Shown: positions 43,636-54,736, numbered from the stretch's first letter. The stretch is DNA of 64,000 nt from Variovorax sp. 54 (GCF_002754375.1 NZ_PEFF01000001.1:6341501-6405500); one strand, 5' to 3'. Numbers and translations: made by a program. Notes: generated from the letters alone by a model not told the origin.

Positions 43636-44415
43636 TTACTCGTAGCGTGGCGGTGTCTTGTCGAGGAACGCGGCGATGCCGATGCCCGCGTTCGTGTGGT
43701 GCAGGTTGCGCACGAAATGATCGCGCTCCTGCGAAAGCTGCGAGGCCAGCGTGGCGCCGCGCGCTTCGCTCAGCAGCTCCTTGATGCTGGCCAGCGAATT
43801 GGGCGCGCGCGCGTTCAGGCGGGTGGCCAGGGCAATGGCCCCGGCCAGCGCCTGCCCGCTGTCGGTGAGTTCGTTGACGAGGCCGAAGGCATGCAGGCGC
43901 GCGGCCGCGATGCGCTCGCCGTTCATCAGCCATTCGCTCGCCAGCTGGCGCGGCAGCGCCTGCCCGAGGTGCCAGCTGAGGCCACCGTCGGGCGAAAGCG
44001 CCACGTTGCTGTACGAGGCCGCGAACACGGCGTCGCGCGCGGCCACGACGAAGTCGCAGGCCAGCGCGAGCGAGAAGCCGGCGCCGGCCGCCGCACCCTC
44101 GACGGCCGCGATGACCGGCTTGGGGAAGGTGCGGATCGAGTCGATCCAGTTGTGCAGGCCCTCGATGCTCTCGGCCTGCACCGAGCGGTCGAGCTGGCGG
44201 TTGGCCAGCAGCCGCTGCAGCGAGCCGCCGGCGCAGAACCAGGCGCCTTCGCCCACGATGACGACGCTGCGGATCTCGTCACTGCTCTCGGCGCCGTTCA
44301 GCGCCTCGATGCCGGCGGCATAGATCTCGGGGCCCAGCGCATTGCGCTGGGTCGGGTTGACGATGGTCAGCACCATGGTGCTGCCTTCGCTGGTGCTCTT
44401 GAGTTCGGCGGTCAT
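43636..44415 (-). CDS. Enoyl-CoA hydratase/isomerase family protein
   Basis: 259-residue crotonase. The oxyanion-hole segments are WFCAGGSLQRLL and GAAAGAGFSLALACD, and ALSPDGGLSWHLGQ carries an acidic residue at the place used by PaaG-like enzymes. It looks closest to the alternative oxepin-CoA hydrolase/PaaB-G branch; the exact substrate is unclear. It lies 33 bases downstream of the 3-hydroxyacyl-CoA dehydrogenase, suggesting successive steps of one acyl-CoA degradation route. Confidence 0.87.
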   Translation of the reverse strand: MTAELKSTSEGSTMVLTIVNPTQRNALGPEIYAAGIEALNGAESSDEIRSVVIVGEGAWFCAGGSLQRLLANRQLDRSVQAESIEGLHNWIDSIRTFPKPVIAAVEGAAAGAGFSLALACDFVVAARDAVFAASYSNVALSPDGGLSWHLGQALPRQLASEWLMNGERIAAARLHAFGLVNELTDSGQALAGAIALATRLNARAPNSLASIKELLSEARGATLASQLSQERDHFVRNLHHTNAGIGIAAFLDKTPPRYE

Positions 44416-44448
44416 GGCGTGTGTGCCTGTTCGTTTTTGTCTGTCTGT

Positions 44449-45969
44449 TTATTCTTCTTCGTGCAGCAGGCTCAGGCCCAGCGCGCCGCGGCGGCGCAGC
44501 CACGGGCTCGGGCGATAGCGCGGGTCGCCGTACACCGTCTGCAGGTTGAACAGCACCTCGAGCATGTTGGTCGGCCCGTAGAGGTTGCCCATGGCGAGCG
44601 GGCCGCGCGGATAGCCCAGGCCCAGCTGCACGGCGGTCTCGAGGTCGGCCGGCGTGCACACGCGCTGTTGGCACATGTCGGCGGCGATGTTGACGATGGC
44701 ACCGATCACGCGCTGCGTGACGAAGCCGCCGCTGTCGCGGATCACGCTCACGGCCTTGCCGTCGCGCGCGAAGAGGGCGTGCGCGGCGTCACGCACGTCG
44801 CGGCGGGTGGCCGGGTTGGTGGCGAGCACGCGGCGCTTGGTGGCGGCGTCGTCGATCAGCATGTCGATGCCGATGGTGCGCGTGGCGTCCAGCCGCTCGA
44901 CGGCTGCGACCGTCGTCACGTCGAAGCCCAGCGGTGCGACCAGGATGATCGACTGCGGTGCGGGGGCGCTGCCGGTGTCGATCTGCGCACCCAGCGTGTT
45001 CACCAGGCGCAACAGCTCGGCGCGGCGCGCAGCGCGCGGCGACACCCAGACCGCGGGCGTGCCCTCGACCACGGGCGCCGGTGCCTCGGTCGTCTGCTGC
45101 ATCACGCCGTTGTCGTAGCGGTAGAAGCCTTCGCCGGTCTTGCGGCCCAGCGCGCCGGCGGCCAGGCGCTGCGCGGTGATCACGCTCGGGCGGAAGCGCG
45201 GTTCTTCGAAGTACTGATGATAGATCGACTCCATCACCGGGTGCGACACGTCGAGCGCCGTCAGGTCGAGCAGCTCGAACGGGCCGAGGCGAAAGCCCGC
45301 CTGGTCCTTCAGGATGCGGTCGATGGTCACGAAGTCGGTCACGCCTTCGCCGACGATGCGCAGCGCCTCCGTGCCGTAGCCGCGGCCCGCGTGGTTGACG
45401 ATGAAGCCGGGCGTGTCCTGCGCCTGCACGGCGCTGTGGCCCATTTGCGCGGCATAGCCGGCCAGCTGCTGGCAGACCTCGGGCGAGGTCTTGAAGCCCG
45501 CCACCACCTCGACCACCTTCATCAGCGGCACGGGGTTGAAGAAGTGAAAGCCCGCAAAGCGCGCAGGGTGCTGCAGGCCGGCCGCGATGGCGGTGACCGA
45601 CAGCGACGAGGTGTTGGTGACCAGCGTGGCGGTGGGCGCGACCACGTCTTCGAGCTCGCGGAACAGCGTGCGCTTGACCTCGAGGTTCTCGACCACGGCC
45701 TCGACCACGAGGTCGCAGCCCGCGAGCGCCTGCATGCCGTCGACCGCCTTCACGCGCGCCACATAGGCGTCGCGCGTGGGGGCGTCGATCTTGCCTTTTT
45801 CGTGCAGCTTGTTCCATTGGGCGGCGAGCGCCTCGCGGCCGCGCTCGGCGGCGCCTGCGAAGCTGTCGAGCAGCAGCACTTCGCTGCCGGCCTGGGCGGC
45901 GATCTGCGCGATGCCGCGCCCCATGGCGCCGGCGCCGATCACGCCGATTCGGGGGTAGTTCACTGTCAT
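44449..45969 (-). CDS. 3-hydroxyacyl-CoA dehydrogenase (PaaH-like)
   Basis: 506 residues. The NAD-binding motif VIGAGAMGRGIAQIAAQAG is near residue 9, followed by HFFNPVPLMKVVEVV (catalytic His) and GFIVNHAGRGYGTEALR. A second C-terminal 3HCDH domain (GGFVTQRVIGAIVNIAADM... LGLGYPRGPLAMGN) makes it the long PaaH/HbdA type. It oxidises 3-hydroxyacyl-CoA, as in phenylacetate or fatty acid breakdown. It is first in this part of the minus-strand group. Confidence 0.92.
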   Translation of the reverse strand: MTVNYPRIGVIGAGAMGRGIAQIAAQAGSEVLLLDSFAGAAERGREALAAQWNKLHEKGKIDAPTRDAYVARVKAVDGMQALAGCDLVVEAVVENLEVKRTLFRELEDVVAPTATLVTNTSSLSVTAIAAGLQHPARFAGFHFFNPVPLMKVVEVVAGFKTSPEVCQQLAGYAAQMGHSAVQAQDTPGFIVNHAGRGYGTEALRIVGEGVTDFVTIDRILKDQAGFRLGPFELLDLTALDVSHPVMESIYHQYFEEPRFRPSVITAQRLAAGALGRKTGEGFYRYDNGVMQQTTEAPAPVVEGTPAVWVSPRAARRAELLRLVNTLGAQIDTGSAPAPQSIILVAPLGFDVTTVAAVERLDATRTIGIDMLIDDAATKRRVLATNPATRRDVRDAAHALFARDGKAVSVIRDSGGFVTQRVIGAIVNIAADMCQQRVCTPADLETAVQLGLGYPRGPLAMGNLYGPTNMLEVLFNLQTVYGDPRYRPSPWLRRRGALGLSLLHEEE

Positions 45970-46102
45970 GGGATCAAGGTTCTCATGGGTTGGTGGGTGT
46001 CCGGGACGGCCGCGCCGGCGCGGGTGCGCGACGCGGACGAAAGCTCCGATTTTGCAATCTCGCGGGAGGCCCGCGCCCCGGGTGTTACGCGGGGCATCGG
46101 AA

Positions 46103-47260
46103 TCAGGCCGGGCGGTGGCTGCGGTCGATGGCGATGCTCAGGCCCATGGCCAGCAGCATCAGCGTGAAACCGACCCGGCTCATCCACTCGGTGGCGTCGT
46201 TCGCCAGCAGCCAGCCGCCGAGCGCCGCGCCCAACGCCTGGCCGATGTAGATGCCCGAGCTGTTGAGCGCCACCGAGCCCGGCGCCAGGGCGGGTGCCAG
46301 CCCCACCAGCCGCGCCTGCTGGGAAGAGTTGGTGGCAAAGCAGCCCAAGCCCCAGGGCACGAGCACCACGGCGAGCCAGGCCAGCGTGCTGGCCAGCGGC
46401 CACAGCAGCAGGCTCAGCGCGATCAGCCCGGTCGTCAGCAGCACCATGCGCCCGGCGCCGACGCGGTCGATGTAGCGGCTCACCACCATGTTGCCCAGCA
46501 GGCCGAAGGCGCCGAACAGCGCCCACATCAGGCTCAGCGTGTTGGCGTCGGCGCCGAAGCCCTGCTTGAGCAGCGGGCCGAAATAGCTGAACAGCACGAA
46601 CTGGCCCACGCCCTGCAGCGCCGTGACCGACACGATGCCCATCAGCACCGGGCTGCGCAGCACGCGCGACCAGGCCGCGGCCGTGAGCGCGGCGGGCCGG
46701 ATGCCGTTGGGCAGTGTGAGCCACACCGAGGCGGCGCTCACGACGCTGAGCGCTGCGATGGCCATGAAGGCCATGCGCCAGCCCAGGTGACCGCCGATCA
46801 GCGCGCCGATCGGCAGGCCCAGCACCGAGGCCACCGACCAGCCAAGAAAGACGAAGGTCACGGCGCGCCCGCGCTGCTCGGGCGGCACCAGCATGCCGGC
46901 GCAGGCGGCGGCCTGGGGCGTGAAGATGGCCGGCGCGATCACCGTGAGCATGCGCACCGGCAGCAGCGCGCCGAAGCTGGGCATGAGCGCCGCAACCACG
47001 TGCCACGCGGCGTACCAGAGCAGGGTGAGGGCCAGCAGCTTGCGGCGGTCCCAACCGGCGACCGCGGCGGCCAGCAGCGGGGCGCCCAGGCACATCACGA
47101 AGGCGGCTGCAGTGATCAGCTGGCCCGCCGTGGCGACCTTGATCGCCAGCGAGACGCTGATTTCATTGAGGGTGCCGGGCACGACCATCACGCCCGTGCC
47201 GATCACGAAATTGCCGGCCAGCAGCGCCCAGAGCGCGCCCCGTGGCGCGGGCCGGCTCAT
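46103..47260 (-). CDS. MFS transporter (DHA1-like efflux protein)
   Basis: 385 residues with twelve predicted hydrophobic helices. The loop 2-3 motif is degenerate (AVAGWDRRKLL); motif C-like glycines are in FLGWSVASVLGLPIGALIGGHLGWRMAF. It resembles the AraJ/Cmx drug or sugar efflux group. The substrate is unknown. It is preceded after four bases by the 2-hydroxyacid dehydrogenase on the same strand, so the two are probably co-transcribed. Confidence 0.88.
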   Translation of the reverse strand: MSRPAPRGALWALLAGNFVIGTGVMVVPGTLNEISVSLAIKVATAGQLITAAAFVMCLGAPLLAAAVAGWDRRKLLALTLLWYAAWHVVAALMPSFGALLPVRMLTVIAPAIFTPQAAACAGMLVPPEQRGRAVTFVFLGWSVASVLGLPIGALIGGHLGWRMAFMAIAALSVVSAASVWLTLPNGIRPAALTAAAWSRVLRSPVLMGIVSVTALQGVGQFVLFSYFGPLLKQGFGADANTLSLMWALFGAFGLLGNMVVSRYIDRVGAGRMVLLTTGLIALSLLLWPLASTLAWLAVVLVPWGLGCFATNSSQQARLVGLAPALAPGSVALNSSGIYIGQALGAALGGWLLANDATEWMSRVGFTLMLLAMGLSIAIDRSHRPA

Positions 47261-47264
47261 GAAC

Positions 47265-48272
47265 TCACCGGCGAACCTGCAGTGCGCCTGGATTCACGAT
47301 GTTCGTGGGATTGCCATTGATGTAGCTCACGACGTTGTCGAACGCCTGGCCGAAGTAGCTTTCGTAGCTTTCCTGCTCGACGTAGCCGATGTGCGGCGTG
47401 CAGATGCAGTTCTCGAGACGCAGCAGTGCATGGCCCTGCAGCGGCGGTTCGCTCTCGAACACGTCGATGGCCGCCAACCCGGGGCGTCCACGGTTGAGTG
47501 CGGCCAGCAGGGCATCGGCCTCCACCAGCTCGGCGCGCGACGTGTTGACGAACAGCGCCGTCGGCTTCATGCGGGAGAGGTCTTCGAGCTTGATGAGGCC
47601 CTGGGTGTCCTCGTTGAGCCGCAGGTGCACCGACAGCACGTCGGCCGCGGCAAAGAATTCGTGGCGGTTCTGTGCCACCTGGAAGCCGTCGGAGCGCGCC
47701 TTGGCGCAGCTGGCCTCGCGGCCCCAGATCACGACCTGCATGCCGAAGGCCTGCCCGTAACGGGCCACCAGCTGGCCGATGCGGCCGTAGCCCCAGATGC
47801 ACAGCGTCTTGCCCTTGAGCACCGAGCCCATGCCGAAATTCGGCGGCATCGACGCCGACTTGAGGCCCGACTGCTGCCAGGCCCCGTGCTTGAGGTTGCT
47901 GATGTACTGCGGCAGGCGGCGCATGGCCGCCATGATCAGCGCCCAGGTGAGTTCGGCGGGCGCCTGCGGCGAACCCGAGCCTTCGGCCACCGCCACACCG
48001 CGTTCGGTGCAGGCCGTGACGTCGATGTGGCCGCCGACGCGGCCGGTTTGGGAGATCAGCTTGAGCTTGGGCAGCTTCTCGATCAGTTGGCGGGATATCT
48101 GGCTGCGCTCGCGGATGAGCACGATGACGTCCGCATCCTTGAGGCGAACCGACAGTTGGCCGATGCCCTTGACCGTGTTGGTGTAGACCTTGGCGGCGTA
48201 CGCGTCCAGCTTGGCAGCGCACTGCAGCTTGCGCACGGCGTCCTGGTAGTCGTCGAGGATCACAATGTTCAT
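47265..48272 (-). CDS. D-2-hydroxyacid dehydrogenase family protein
   Basis: 335 residues from ATG 48272 (MNIVILDDYQD). The NAD domain has LCIWGYGRIGQLVA. The catalytic set is Arg in FVNTSRAELVE, Glu in DVFESEPP and His in CTPHIGYVE. This is the phosphoglycerate-dehydrogenase-like branch often annotated as D-2-hydroxyacid dehydrogenase; the substrate is not known. The frame is open upstream without conserved residues, so longer starts are unlikely. 48273-48439 holds no gene that I can see. Confidence 0.9.
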   Translation of the reverse strand: MNIVILDDYQDAVRKLQCAAKLDAYAAKVYTNTVKGIGQLSVRLKDADVIVLIRERSQISRQLIEKLPKLKLISQTGRVGGHIDVTACTERGVAVAEGSGSPQAPAELTWALIMAAMRRLPQYISNLKHGAWQQSGLKSASMPPNFGMGSVLKGKTLCIWGYGRIGQLVARYGQAFGMQVVIWGREASCAKARSDGFQVAQNRHEFFAAADVLSVHLRLNEDTQGLIKLEDLSRMKPTALFVNTSRAELVEADALLAALNRGRPGLAAIDVFESEPPLQGHALLRLENCICTPHIGYVEQESYESYFGQAFDNVVSYINGNPTNIVNPGALQVRR

Positions 48273-48439
48273 GGCATGCCATTGTGCCTCGCAGCATCGG
48301 CACGTCGCACGTGTGAACGTTTGGATACCCGGTGCCAGATGGCGTCCGGACGGCCTGTGCCAGACCGTTGGGGGTGAACCCACCGTGCGCGTACGGAGCA
48401 CGCGGCTCCCGCAGACACGGCGGGTTTGTTCGCACTTTC

Positions 48440-48823
48440 TCAGTGCAGGTGGCCGGGGCGGGGCGTGCCGCTCCCGGTTTCCGCCGCTTCCAGTGCGGCG
48501 AGCCGGTCGAGTTCGGCACACACATCAGCCATGCGGCCGGAAATCACGACCCGGTTGGCACAGCCGCGCTGCGAGCCTTGGCGGTCGACCACGCGGACCA
48601 CGCGCAGCGGACGGGCCGGCGTGGCAGCAGCGGAAGGCGAGCTGGCCGGCGTCGGGCTGCCGATGGCGCGTGCCGTGCAGGCCGGGCGGACCGACACGTA
48701 GCGCAGGCCGGCGGCAGCGTCACCACTGTCACCGCGCGACGGGCGGCGGGCGGGCATCCAGCGGGTGGCCAGCGATTGCAGGGGCGACCAGAAGTCGGCG
48801 ATGGCGAGGAGGGCGATTCCCAT
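48440..48823 (-). CDS. Small conserved hypothetical protein next to lexA
   Basis: 127 residues from ATG 48823, chosen because TGGAG lies six bases upstream. The N-terminus MGIALLAIADFWSPLQSL is hydrophobic, the middle is Ala/Pro/Ser-rich and low in complexity, and the C-terminal segment RVVISGRMADVCAELDRLAALE looks structured and constrained. I do not know its function. I believe similar short proteins sit by lexA in other Comamonadaceae, but that is recollection. It follows lexA by 147 bases on the same strand, so it could belong to the SOS unit. Confidence 0.65.
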   Translation of the reverse strand: MGIALLAIADFWSPLQSLATRWMPARRPSRGDSGDAAAGLRYVSVRPACTARAIGSPTPASSPSAAATPARPLRVVRVVDRQGSQRGCANRVVISGRMADVCAELDRLAALEAAETGSGTPRPGHLH

Positions 48824-48970
48824 GTGAACTCCAAAAAAGTATGAGGTTGAACACAGGCAGGATTTCTTGAATCGGCCGCAACAGGGTGATGGCGACTTCA
48901 CGCCATACGCCCGCCACCTGTCGCGGCCGGATGAGGTGCTGCTGCTCGTGGGCAGCAGCAGGCCCCGGGC

Positions 48971-49654
48971 CTACATCAGCATGGTGTTGCGGATGAGGCC
49001 GACTGCGAGGCCTTCGATTTCGAAGGGCTCGCCGGGCTGGACGATGATGGTCGGGTAGTCGGGGTTCTCGGCGTGCAGCTCGATCACCTGCTTGTTGCGC
49101 TTCAGGCGCTTCACGGTGACTTCTTCGCCCAGGCGTGCCACCACGATCTGGCCGTTGCGCGCTTCCTTGGTGGCCTGCACGGCGAGCAGGTCGCCGTCCA
49201 TGATGCCGGCGTCGCGCATCGACATGCCGCGCACCTTGAGCAGGTAGTCGGGCTGGCGCTGGAACAGCGTGTTCTCGACGTAGTAGGTCTGGTCGACGTG
49301 CTCTAGCGCAAGGATGGGCGAACCCGCCGCCACACGGCCGATGAGCGGCAGCGCGAGCTGGGCCATGCCGGGCAGCGAGAGCGAGAACTGGTTGCCTTCG
49401 CGGTGGCGCGTTTCGTGGAGCGAGCGCAGCGCATCGCCCTTGAGGCGGATGCCGCGCGAGGTGCCGCTGACGAGTTCGATGACGCCCTTGCGGGCCAGGG
49501 CCTGCAGGTGCTCTTCGGCGGCGTTGGCCGACTTGAAGCCCAGCTCGTTGGCGATTTCGGCGCGCGTCGGCGGCGCACCGGTGCGTGCGATGGCGGCCTG
49601 GATCAGGTCCAGGATCTGCTGCTGGCGGGCGGTAAGCTTCACTGCGAACTGCAT
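48971..49654 (-). CDS. lexA: SOS-response repressor LexA
   Basis: 227 residues. An N-terminal winged helix ([34 protein letters not shown]) recognises SOS boxes. The self-cleavage site is Ala110-Gly111 in GRVAAGSP. The catalytic dyad is Ser145 (RGMSMRD) and Lys163 (ATKEARNG). The linker is longer than in the 202-residue E. coli protein. A LexA-like box lies 38 bases upstream, indicating autoregulation. It is divergent from the asparaginase gene. Confidence 0.97.
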   Translation of the reverse strand: MQFAVKLTARQQQILDLIQAAIARTGAPPTRAEIANELGFKSANAAEEHLQALARKGVIELVSGTSRGIRLKGDALRSLHETRHREGNQFSLSLPGMAQLALPLIGRVAAGSPILALEHVDQTYYVENTLFQRQPDYLLKVRGMSMRDAGIMDGDLLAVQATKEARNGQIVVARLGEEVTVKRLKRNKQVIELHAENPDYPTIIVQPGEPFEIEGLAVGLIRNTMLM

Positions 49655-49691
49655 AGTGGTTTCCTTGCGGCACTGGCTAGATATCCAGTAC

Positions 49692-49707
49692 CTGTATTTT
49701 TAACCAG
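49692..49707. promoter_or_regulatory. LexA (SOS) box candidate
   Basis: CTGTATTTTTAACCAG fits CTGT-N8-ACAG with a single mismatch (CCAG). It lies in the 73-base lexA/ansA divergent region, where it would overlap the lexA core promoter. Confidence 0.6.
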
Positions 49708-49727
49708 TTTTCAAAAGTTGACAAGCT

Positions 49728-50714
49728 ATGACTCATTCCTCTTTGTCCGAGACGCGCCGCGTGGTGGTGCTGGGCACCGGCGGCACCATTGCCGGCAAGG
49801 CCGCCAGCAGCGGCGACAACATCGGCTACACCGCGGGGCAGGTGGGGGTGGCGGACCTGCTGGGCGGCATCGAGGCACCGACGGGCGTGACGCTGGTGGC
49901 GGAGCAGGTCGGGCAGCTCGACAGCAAGGACATGGACGCCGACACCTGGCGCCAGCTGGCCGCGCGCTGCGCGCATTGGCTGGCGCAGCCCGACGTGGCG
50001 GGCATCGTGGTCACGCACGGCACCGACACGCTGGAGGAAACCGCCTTCTTCCTGCACGCCGTGCTGATGCCGACAAAGCCGGTGGTGCTGACCTGCGCGA
50101 TGCGTCCGGCGACGGCCCTGTCGCCCGATGGTCCGCAGAACGTGCGCGATGCGCTCGCGGTGGCTTCAATGGCGGGCGCGCAGGGTGTGACGGTGGTGTG
50201 CGCGGGCGCGGTCCACAGCGGCCTCGACGTGCAGAAGGTGCACACCTACCGCCTCGATGCTTTCGCGTCGGGCGATGCGGGGCCTGTCGGCTATGTGGAA
50301 GAGGGCGAGGTGCGGCGCGTTCGCGCGTGGCCGCAGGGGGCGTCGCTCGATGCTTCAAGGCTGGAGGCCGTGTCGAAGCCGTGGCCTCGCGTCGAGATCG
50401 TCATGAGCCATGCGGGCGCGAGCGGTGCGATCGTCGAAGCGCTCCTGCTTCCGTCGGCCGAGCCCTTGCGTGGGCTGGTCGTGGCCGCGACCGGCAATGG
50501 CACTGTGCACCACGCGCTGGAAGCCGCGGCGCTGAAGGCGCAAGCCACTGGCGTGGCGGTGCTGCGCGCCACGCGCTGCACGAACGGACGCATCCTGCCG
50601 AAGCCCGGTGACGGGCTGCGGGATGCAGGCGCACTCACGCCGGTGAAGGCGCGGGTCGCGCTGGTGCTGGAACTCTTGGGAGTGGCCGCCCTGCCGGAGT
50701 CGGAGGGCGGCTAA
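49728..50714 (+). CDS. ansA: L-asparaginase
   Basis: 328 residues; hydrolyses asparagine to aspartate and ammonia. The first catalytic Thr is in VLGTGGTIAGK (T17/T20) and the second in VTHGTDTLEET with its Asp; the ALSPDGPQN and GNGTVHHALE segments are family-typical. No signal peptide is visible, so it should be cytoplasmic. It starts 21 bases from the SOS box, so LexA control of this side is possible but unproven. It converges on adk with 13 bases between stops. Confidence 0.92.
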   Translation: MTHSSLSETRRVVVLGTGGTIAGKAASSGDNIGYTAGQVGVADLLGGIEAPTGVTLVAEQVGQLDSKDMDADTWRQLAARCAHWLAQPDVAGIVVTHGTDTLEETAFFLHAVLMPTKPVVLTCAMRPATALSPDGPQNVRDALAVASMAGAQGVTVVCAGAVHSGLDVQKVHTYRLDAFASGDAGPVGYVEEGEVRRVRAWPQGASLDASRLEAVSKPWPRVEIVMSHAGASGAIVEALLLPSAEPLRGLVVAATGNGTVHHALEAAALKAQATGVAVLRATRCTNGRILPKPGDGLRDAGALTPVKARVALVLELLGVAALPESEGG

Positions 50715-50727
50715 GAAGGCTGACGGA

Positions 50728-51402
<675 letters not shown>

Positions 51403-51519
51403 TTAGATTTTGTGTCGCGCCCCATGCGCACCCTCAGGCGCGCCGAGGCGGAATTGCGTCGAGGATAGCATGCGTGCCCGTGACAAATTACCGCCGTTCC
51501 CCTCGGGGCGGCGGGCCGT

Positions 51520-52293
51520 TCACGCAGGCGAGCCGGCCGCGAAGACCGCACGCACGCGCGCCAGGTCTTCGGGCGTGTCGATCCCGGGGCCTGGGGCGAC
51601 ATCGCTCACATGCACCGCGATGCGGTGTCCGTGCCACAGCGCGCGCAGCTGTTCGAGCGCTTCAGTGGCTTCGACAGGCGCAGGCGACAGCAATGGAAAT
51701 TGCCGCACGAAGCCTGCGCGATAGCCGTAGATGCCGATGTGGCGCAGTGGTGCGGGGCTGGGCAGCACCGAGGGTGCCGCGCCGCCCGAAGAACCGTCGC
51801 GCCACCAGGGGATCGGTGCACGGCTGAAATAGAGCGCATGGCCTTGCGCATCGAGCACGGCCTTCACGACGTTCGGATTCATGAAATCGGCCAGCGAGTC
51901 GATCGCGTGGACCGCGGTGCTCATCGCGGCCTGCGGATGGGTGGCCAGCGTGGCGGCCACGGCATCGATGAGCGCGGGGTCGATCAGCGGTTCGTCGCCC
52001 TGCACGTTGACGACGATCGCGTCGCCGTCGAGTCCGAGCTGCTCGCAAGCTTCGGCCAAGCGGTCGGTGCCGCTGGCGTGGTCCTGTCGGGTCAGCAGGG
52101 CCTCGACGCCGTGCGCCTGGCAGGCCTCGATGATGGACTCGTCGTCGCCGGCCACCACCACGCGAAGGGCGCCGGACTGGCGCGCGCGGTGCGCCACGCG
52201 CACGACCATCGGCAGGCCGGCAATGTCTGCCAGCGGTTTGTTGGGAAGTCGCGTCGAAGCCAGCCGGGCCGGCACCAGAACGGTGAAGGTCAC
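51520..52293 (-). CDS. kdsB: 3-deoxy-manno-octulosonate cytidylyltransferase
   Basis: Activates Kdo as CMP-Kdo for the LPS inner core. 257 residues from GTG 52293. The N-terminus [20 protein letters not shown] is the nucleotide-binding signature; [13 protein letters not shown] carries the metal Asp, and [11 protein letters not shown] is near the C-terminal half. The start overlaps the trm112-like stop by four bases. It works upstream of the Kdo hydroxylase found at 31.6 kb. Confidence 0.96.
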   Translation of the reverse strand: MTFTVLVPARLASTRLPNKPLADIAGLPMVVRVAHRARQSGALRVVVAGDDESIIEACQAHGVEALLTRQDHASGTDRLAEACEQLGLDGDAIVVNVQGDEPLIDPALIDAVAATLATHPQAAMSTAVHAIDSLADFMNPNVVKAVLDAQGHALYFSRAPIPWWRDGSSGGAAPSVLPSPAPLRHIGIYGYRAGFVRQFPLLSPAPVEATEALEQLRALWHGHRIAVHVSDVAPGPGIDTPEDLARVRAVFAAGSPA

Positions 52294-52472
52294 AGGCCCA
52301 GCTCTTCGTCGGACAGTGTGCGGGCCTCGTTCTCGAGCAGCACCGGGATGCCGTCGCGCACCGGGTAGGCGAGCCGTGCGCTGCGCGAGCAGAGCTCCTG
52401 CTTCTCGGCGTTCCAGGTCAGCGGGCCCTTGGTGACGGGGCAGACGAGCAGTTCAAGCAGCTTGGTATCCAT
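52290..52472 (-). CDS. Trm112-like (YcaR) small zinc-ribbon-derived protein
   Basis: 60 residues, matching E. coli YcaR in its whole plan: [14 protein letters not shown], then [25 protein letters not shown]. In many family members the first pair is CPVC; here the second Cys is Thr, so a full zinc site cannot form. It lies between lpxK and kdsB, as ycaR does in E. coli, overlapping lpxK by 20 bases and kdsB by four. Its role in this operon is unknown; Trm112 proteins elsewhere activate methyltransferases. Confidence 0.9.
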   Translation of the reverse strand: MDTKLLELLVCPVTKGPLTWNAEKQELCSRSARLAYPVRDGIPVLLENEARTLSDEELGL

Positions 52473-53448
52473 CGAGCGATGATAGCTTTGCGTCGAGGGC
52501 GGCGAAGAACGCCGGCGAGGGTTCGAAGTGCAGCGGCACGGCGAGCGCATCGGGCGCTTGGTGCCACAGCTTGACGGCGTCTTTTTCGGTGCAGATGAGG
52601 GGCAGTGCGGGGCCGGCCGGGCGTTGCCAATCGCTGAAGTCGTGGTGGTCGGGCAGCGCGAAGGTGTCCGCGAGCGTCAGGCCCCGTGCGCGCAGCATCG
52701 TGAAGAAGGCTTCCGGCCGCGCGATGGCGGCGAGCGCGATCACGGGCTGGCCGGCAAGCGTGTCCAGCGGGATGCGACGGCCGTCCCTTGCGAGGGCATA
52801 CGGCGCCAGTTCGCGGGTGGCGGTGTAGCCGCCGGCGAAGGCGGGCCGCTCGCCGCTGTGCAGCAGCAGGTCGCAGCGGCGCGGCCACGGCTCACGCAAG
52901 GGGCCGGCGGGCAGCAGCCAGCCGTTGCCGACGCCGCGGTCGTCGAATACGCAGATCTCGATGTCGCGGGCCAGCGCCAGATGCTGGAGGCCGTCGTCGC
53001 TGACGATGACTTGGGTGGCCGGGTGCCGCTCGAGCAGGGCGCGTGCGGCCTCGATGCGCTGCCGGGCCACGAAGACGGGCGCGCCGGTCGCATGGTGGAT
53101 CAGCGCGGGCTCGTCGCCGACGTCCTGCGGATCGCTGCCGCCCAGGACTTCGCGGCAGTCGTCGGTTCGCCGGCCATAGCCGCGCGACACCACGCCCACA
53201 TGCAGCCCGCGCGCCTGCAGATGGCGCACGACGGCCATCACGACCGGTGTCTTGCCTGCGCCGCCCGCGATCACGTTGCCGACCACGATCACGGGAACCG
53301 GTGCGCGCCCGGTCTTCTGCCAATCCCATCGGTAGAAGGCGCGCCGCAGCGCGAAGAGGGCGCCGTAGACCTGCGACAGCGGCCACAGAAGGCAGGCCAG
53401 CGCACCGCGGCGCAGCCAGGCATCCTGCAGCCGCGCGCCAGTCGACAC
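52453..53448 (-). CDS. lpxK: Tetraacyldisaccharide 4'-kinase
   Basis: Phosphorylates the lipid A precursor at the 4' position in the inner membrane. 331 residues from GTG 53448. A hydrophobic N-terminal anchor ([20 protein letters not shown]) precedes the P-loop [15 protein letters not shown] and the [12 protein letters not shown] catalytic segment. The start lies directly next to the exbD stop. Confidence 0.95.
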   Translation of the reverse strand: MSTGARLQDAWLRRGALACLLWPLSQVYGALFALRRAFYRWDWQKTGRAPVPVIVVGNVIAGGAGKTPVVMAVVRHLQARGLHVGVVSRGYGRRTDDCREVLGGSDPQDVGDEPALIHHATGAPVFVARQRIEAARALLERHPATQVIVSDDGLQHLALARDIEICVFDDRGVGNGWLLPAGPLREPWPRRCDLLLHSGERPAFAGGYTATRELAPYALARDGRRIPLDTLAGQPVIALAAIARPEAFFTMLRARGLTLADTFALPDHHDFSDWQRPAGPALPLICTEKDAVKLWHQAPDALAVPLHFEPSPAFFAALDAKLSSLDGYQAA

Positions 53449-53888
53449 TCAGTGACCGGCCTGGGCCGTCGACTGGGCGGCGAAGGTGATCTGCATCAGG
53501 CCGGCGCGGCGCGCGGCCTCCATCACCGTCACCACGGCCTGGTGCGGGCTGGCCGCATCGGCGCTGATGATCACGACGCTGTCCTTGCCGCCGGTGGCAG
53601 CGGCGCCAAGCGCGGCGGCGACGGTGTCGACGCTGCGGTCCGCAAGCGGCGACTTGTTGATCACGTAGCGGCCATCGGCCGACACCGCCACGATCACCTC
53701 TTTCGGGTAGTCGCGCTGGGCTTCGACGTCCGCGGTCGGCAGCCGCAGCTGCATTTCGGTGAACTTGCTGTAGGTGGTCGACAGCATCAGGAAAATCAGC
53801 ACGACCAGCAGCACGTCGATGAACGGGATCAGGTTGATCTCCGGCTCGTCGCGCGCGCCGTGGCGAAACTGCATGCGGCCCCGCGAGC

Positions 53889-53892
<4 letters not shown>
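53449..53892 (-). CDS. exbD: ExbD/TolR family biopolymer transport protein
   Basis: 147 residues. A short cytoplasmic N-terminus is followed by a single membrane helix carrying the essential Asp in INLIPFIDVLLVVLIFLML, then a periplasmic domain. With ExbB it forms the proton-driven motor for TonB (or a TolQR-like partner). The start overlaps the exbB stop (ATGA). No tonB is in the window. Confidence 0.93.
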
Positions 53893-54521
<629 letters not shown>

Positions 54522-54559
54522 GAAAATCCTCCGGCCCGTAGACTGCAAATGCGCGGCGA

Positions 54560-54630
54560 TTATCCACCGAGCCACCATCGGCTCGCGGCTTGTTTGCGTG
54601 TCGGCAAGGACGCACAGATTCTGTGGATAA
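54560..54630. promoter_or_regulatory. Two DnaA-box-like sites between exbB and xseA
   Basis: TTATCCACC at 54560-54568 on + has one mismatch to TTATNCACA. TTATCCACA, a perfect box, lies at 54622-54630 on -. No AT-rich unwinding element or dnaA/dnaN gene is near, so this is not offered as an origin. The rest of the 312-base gap holds the palindrome at 54737 and no gene. Confidence 0.35.
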
Positions 54631-54736
54631 CTTTGTGATTAACCCGTGGCGCCATGTCTCCGAACCCGCATGGGACGGGCTTTCCGTTAGATCGATTGAA
54701 TTTTGAGCAGCACTTTTTTTAATGAAATCAACAGCT

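Noticed and set aside
54560..54630. Replication origin at the DnaA boxes
   Set aside because: Only two boxes, no AT-rich unwinding region, and no dnaA, dnaN, gidA or parAB nearby.
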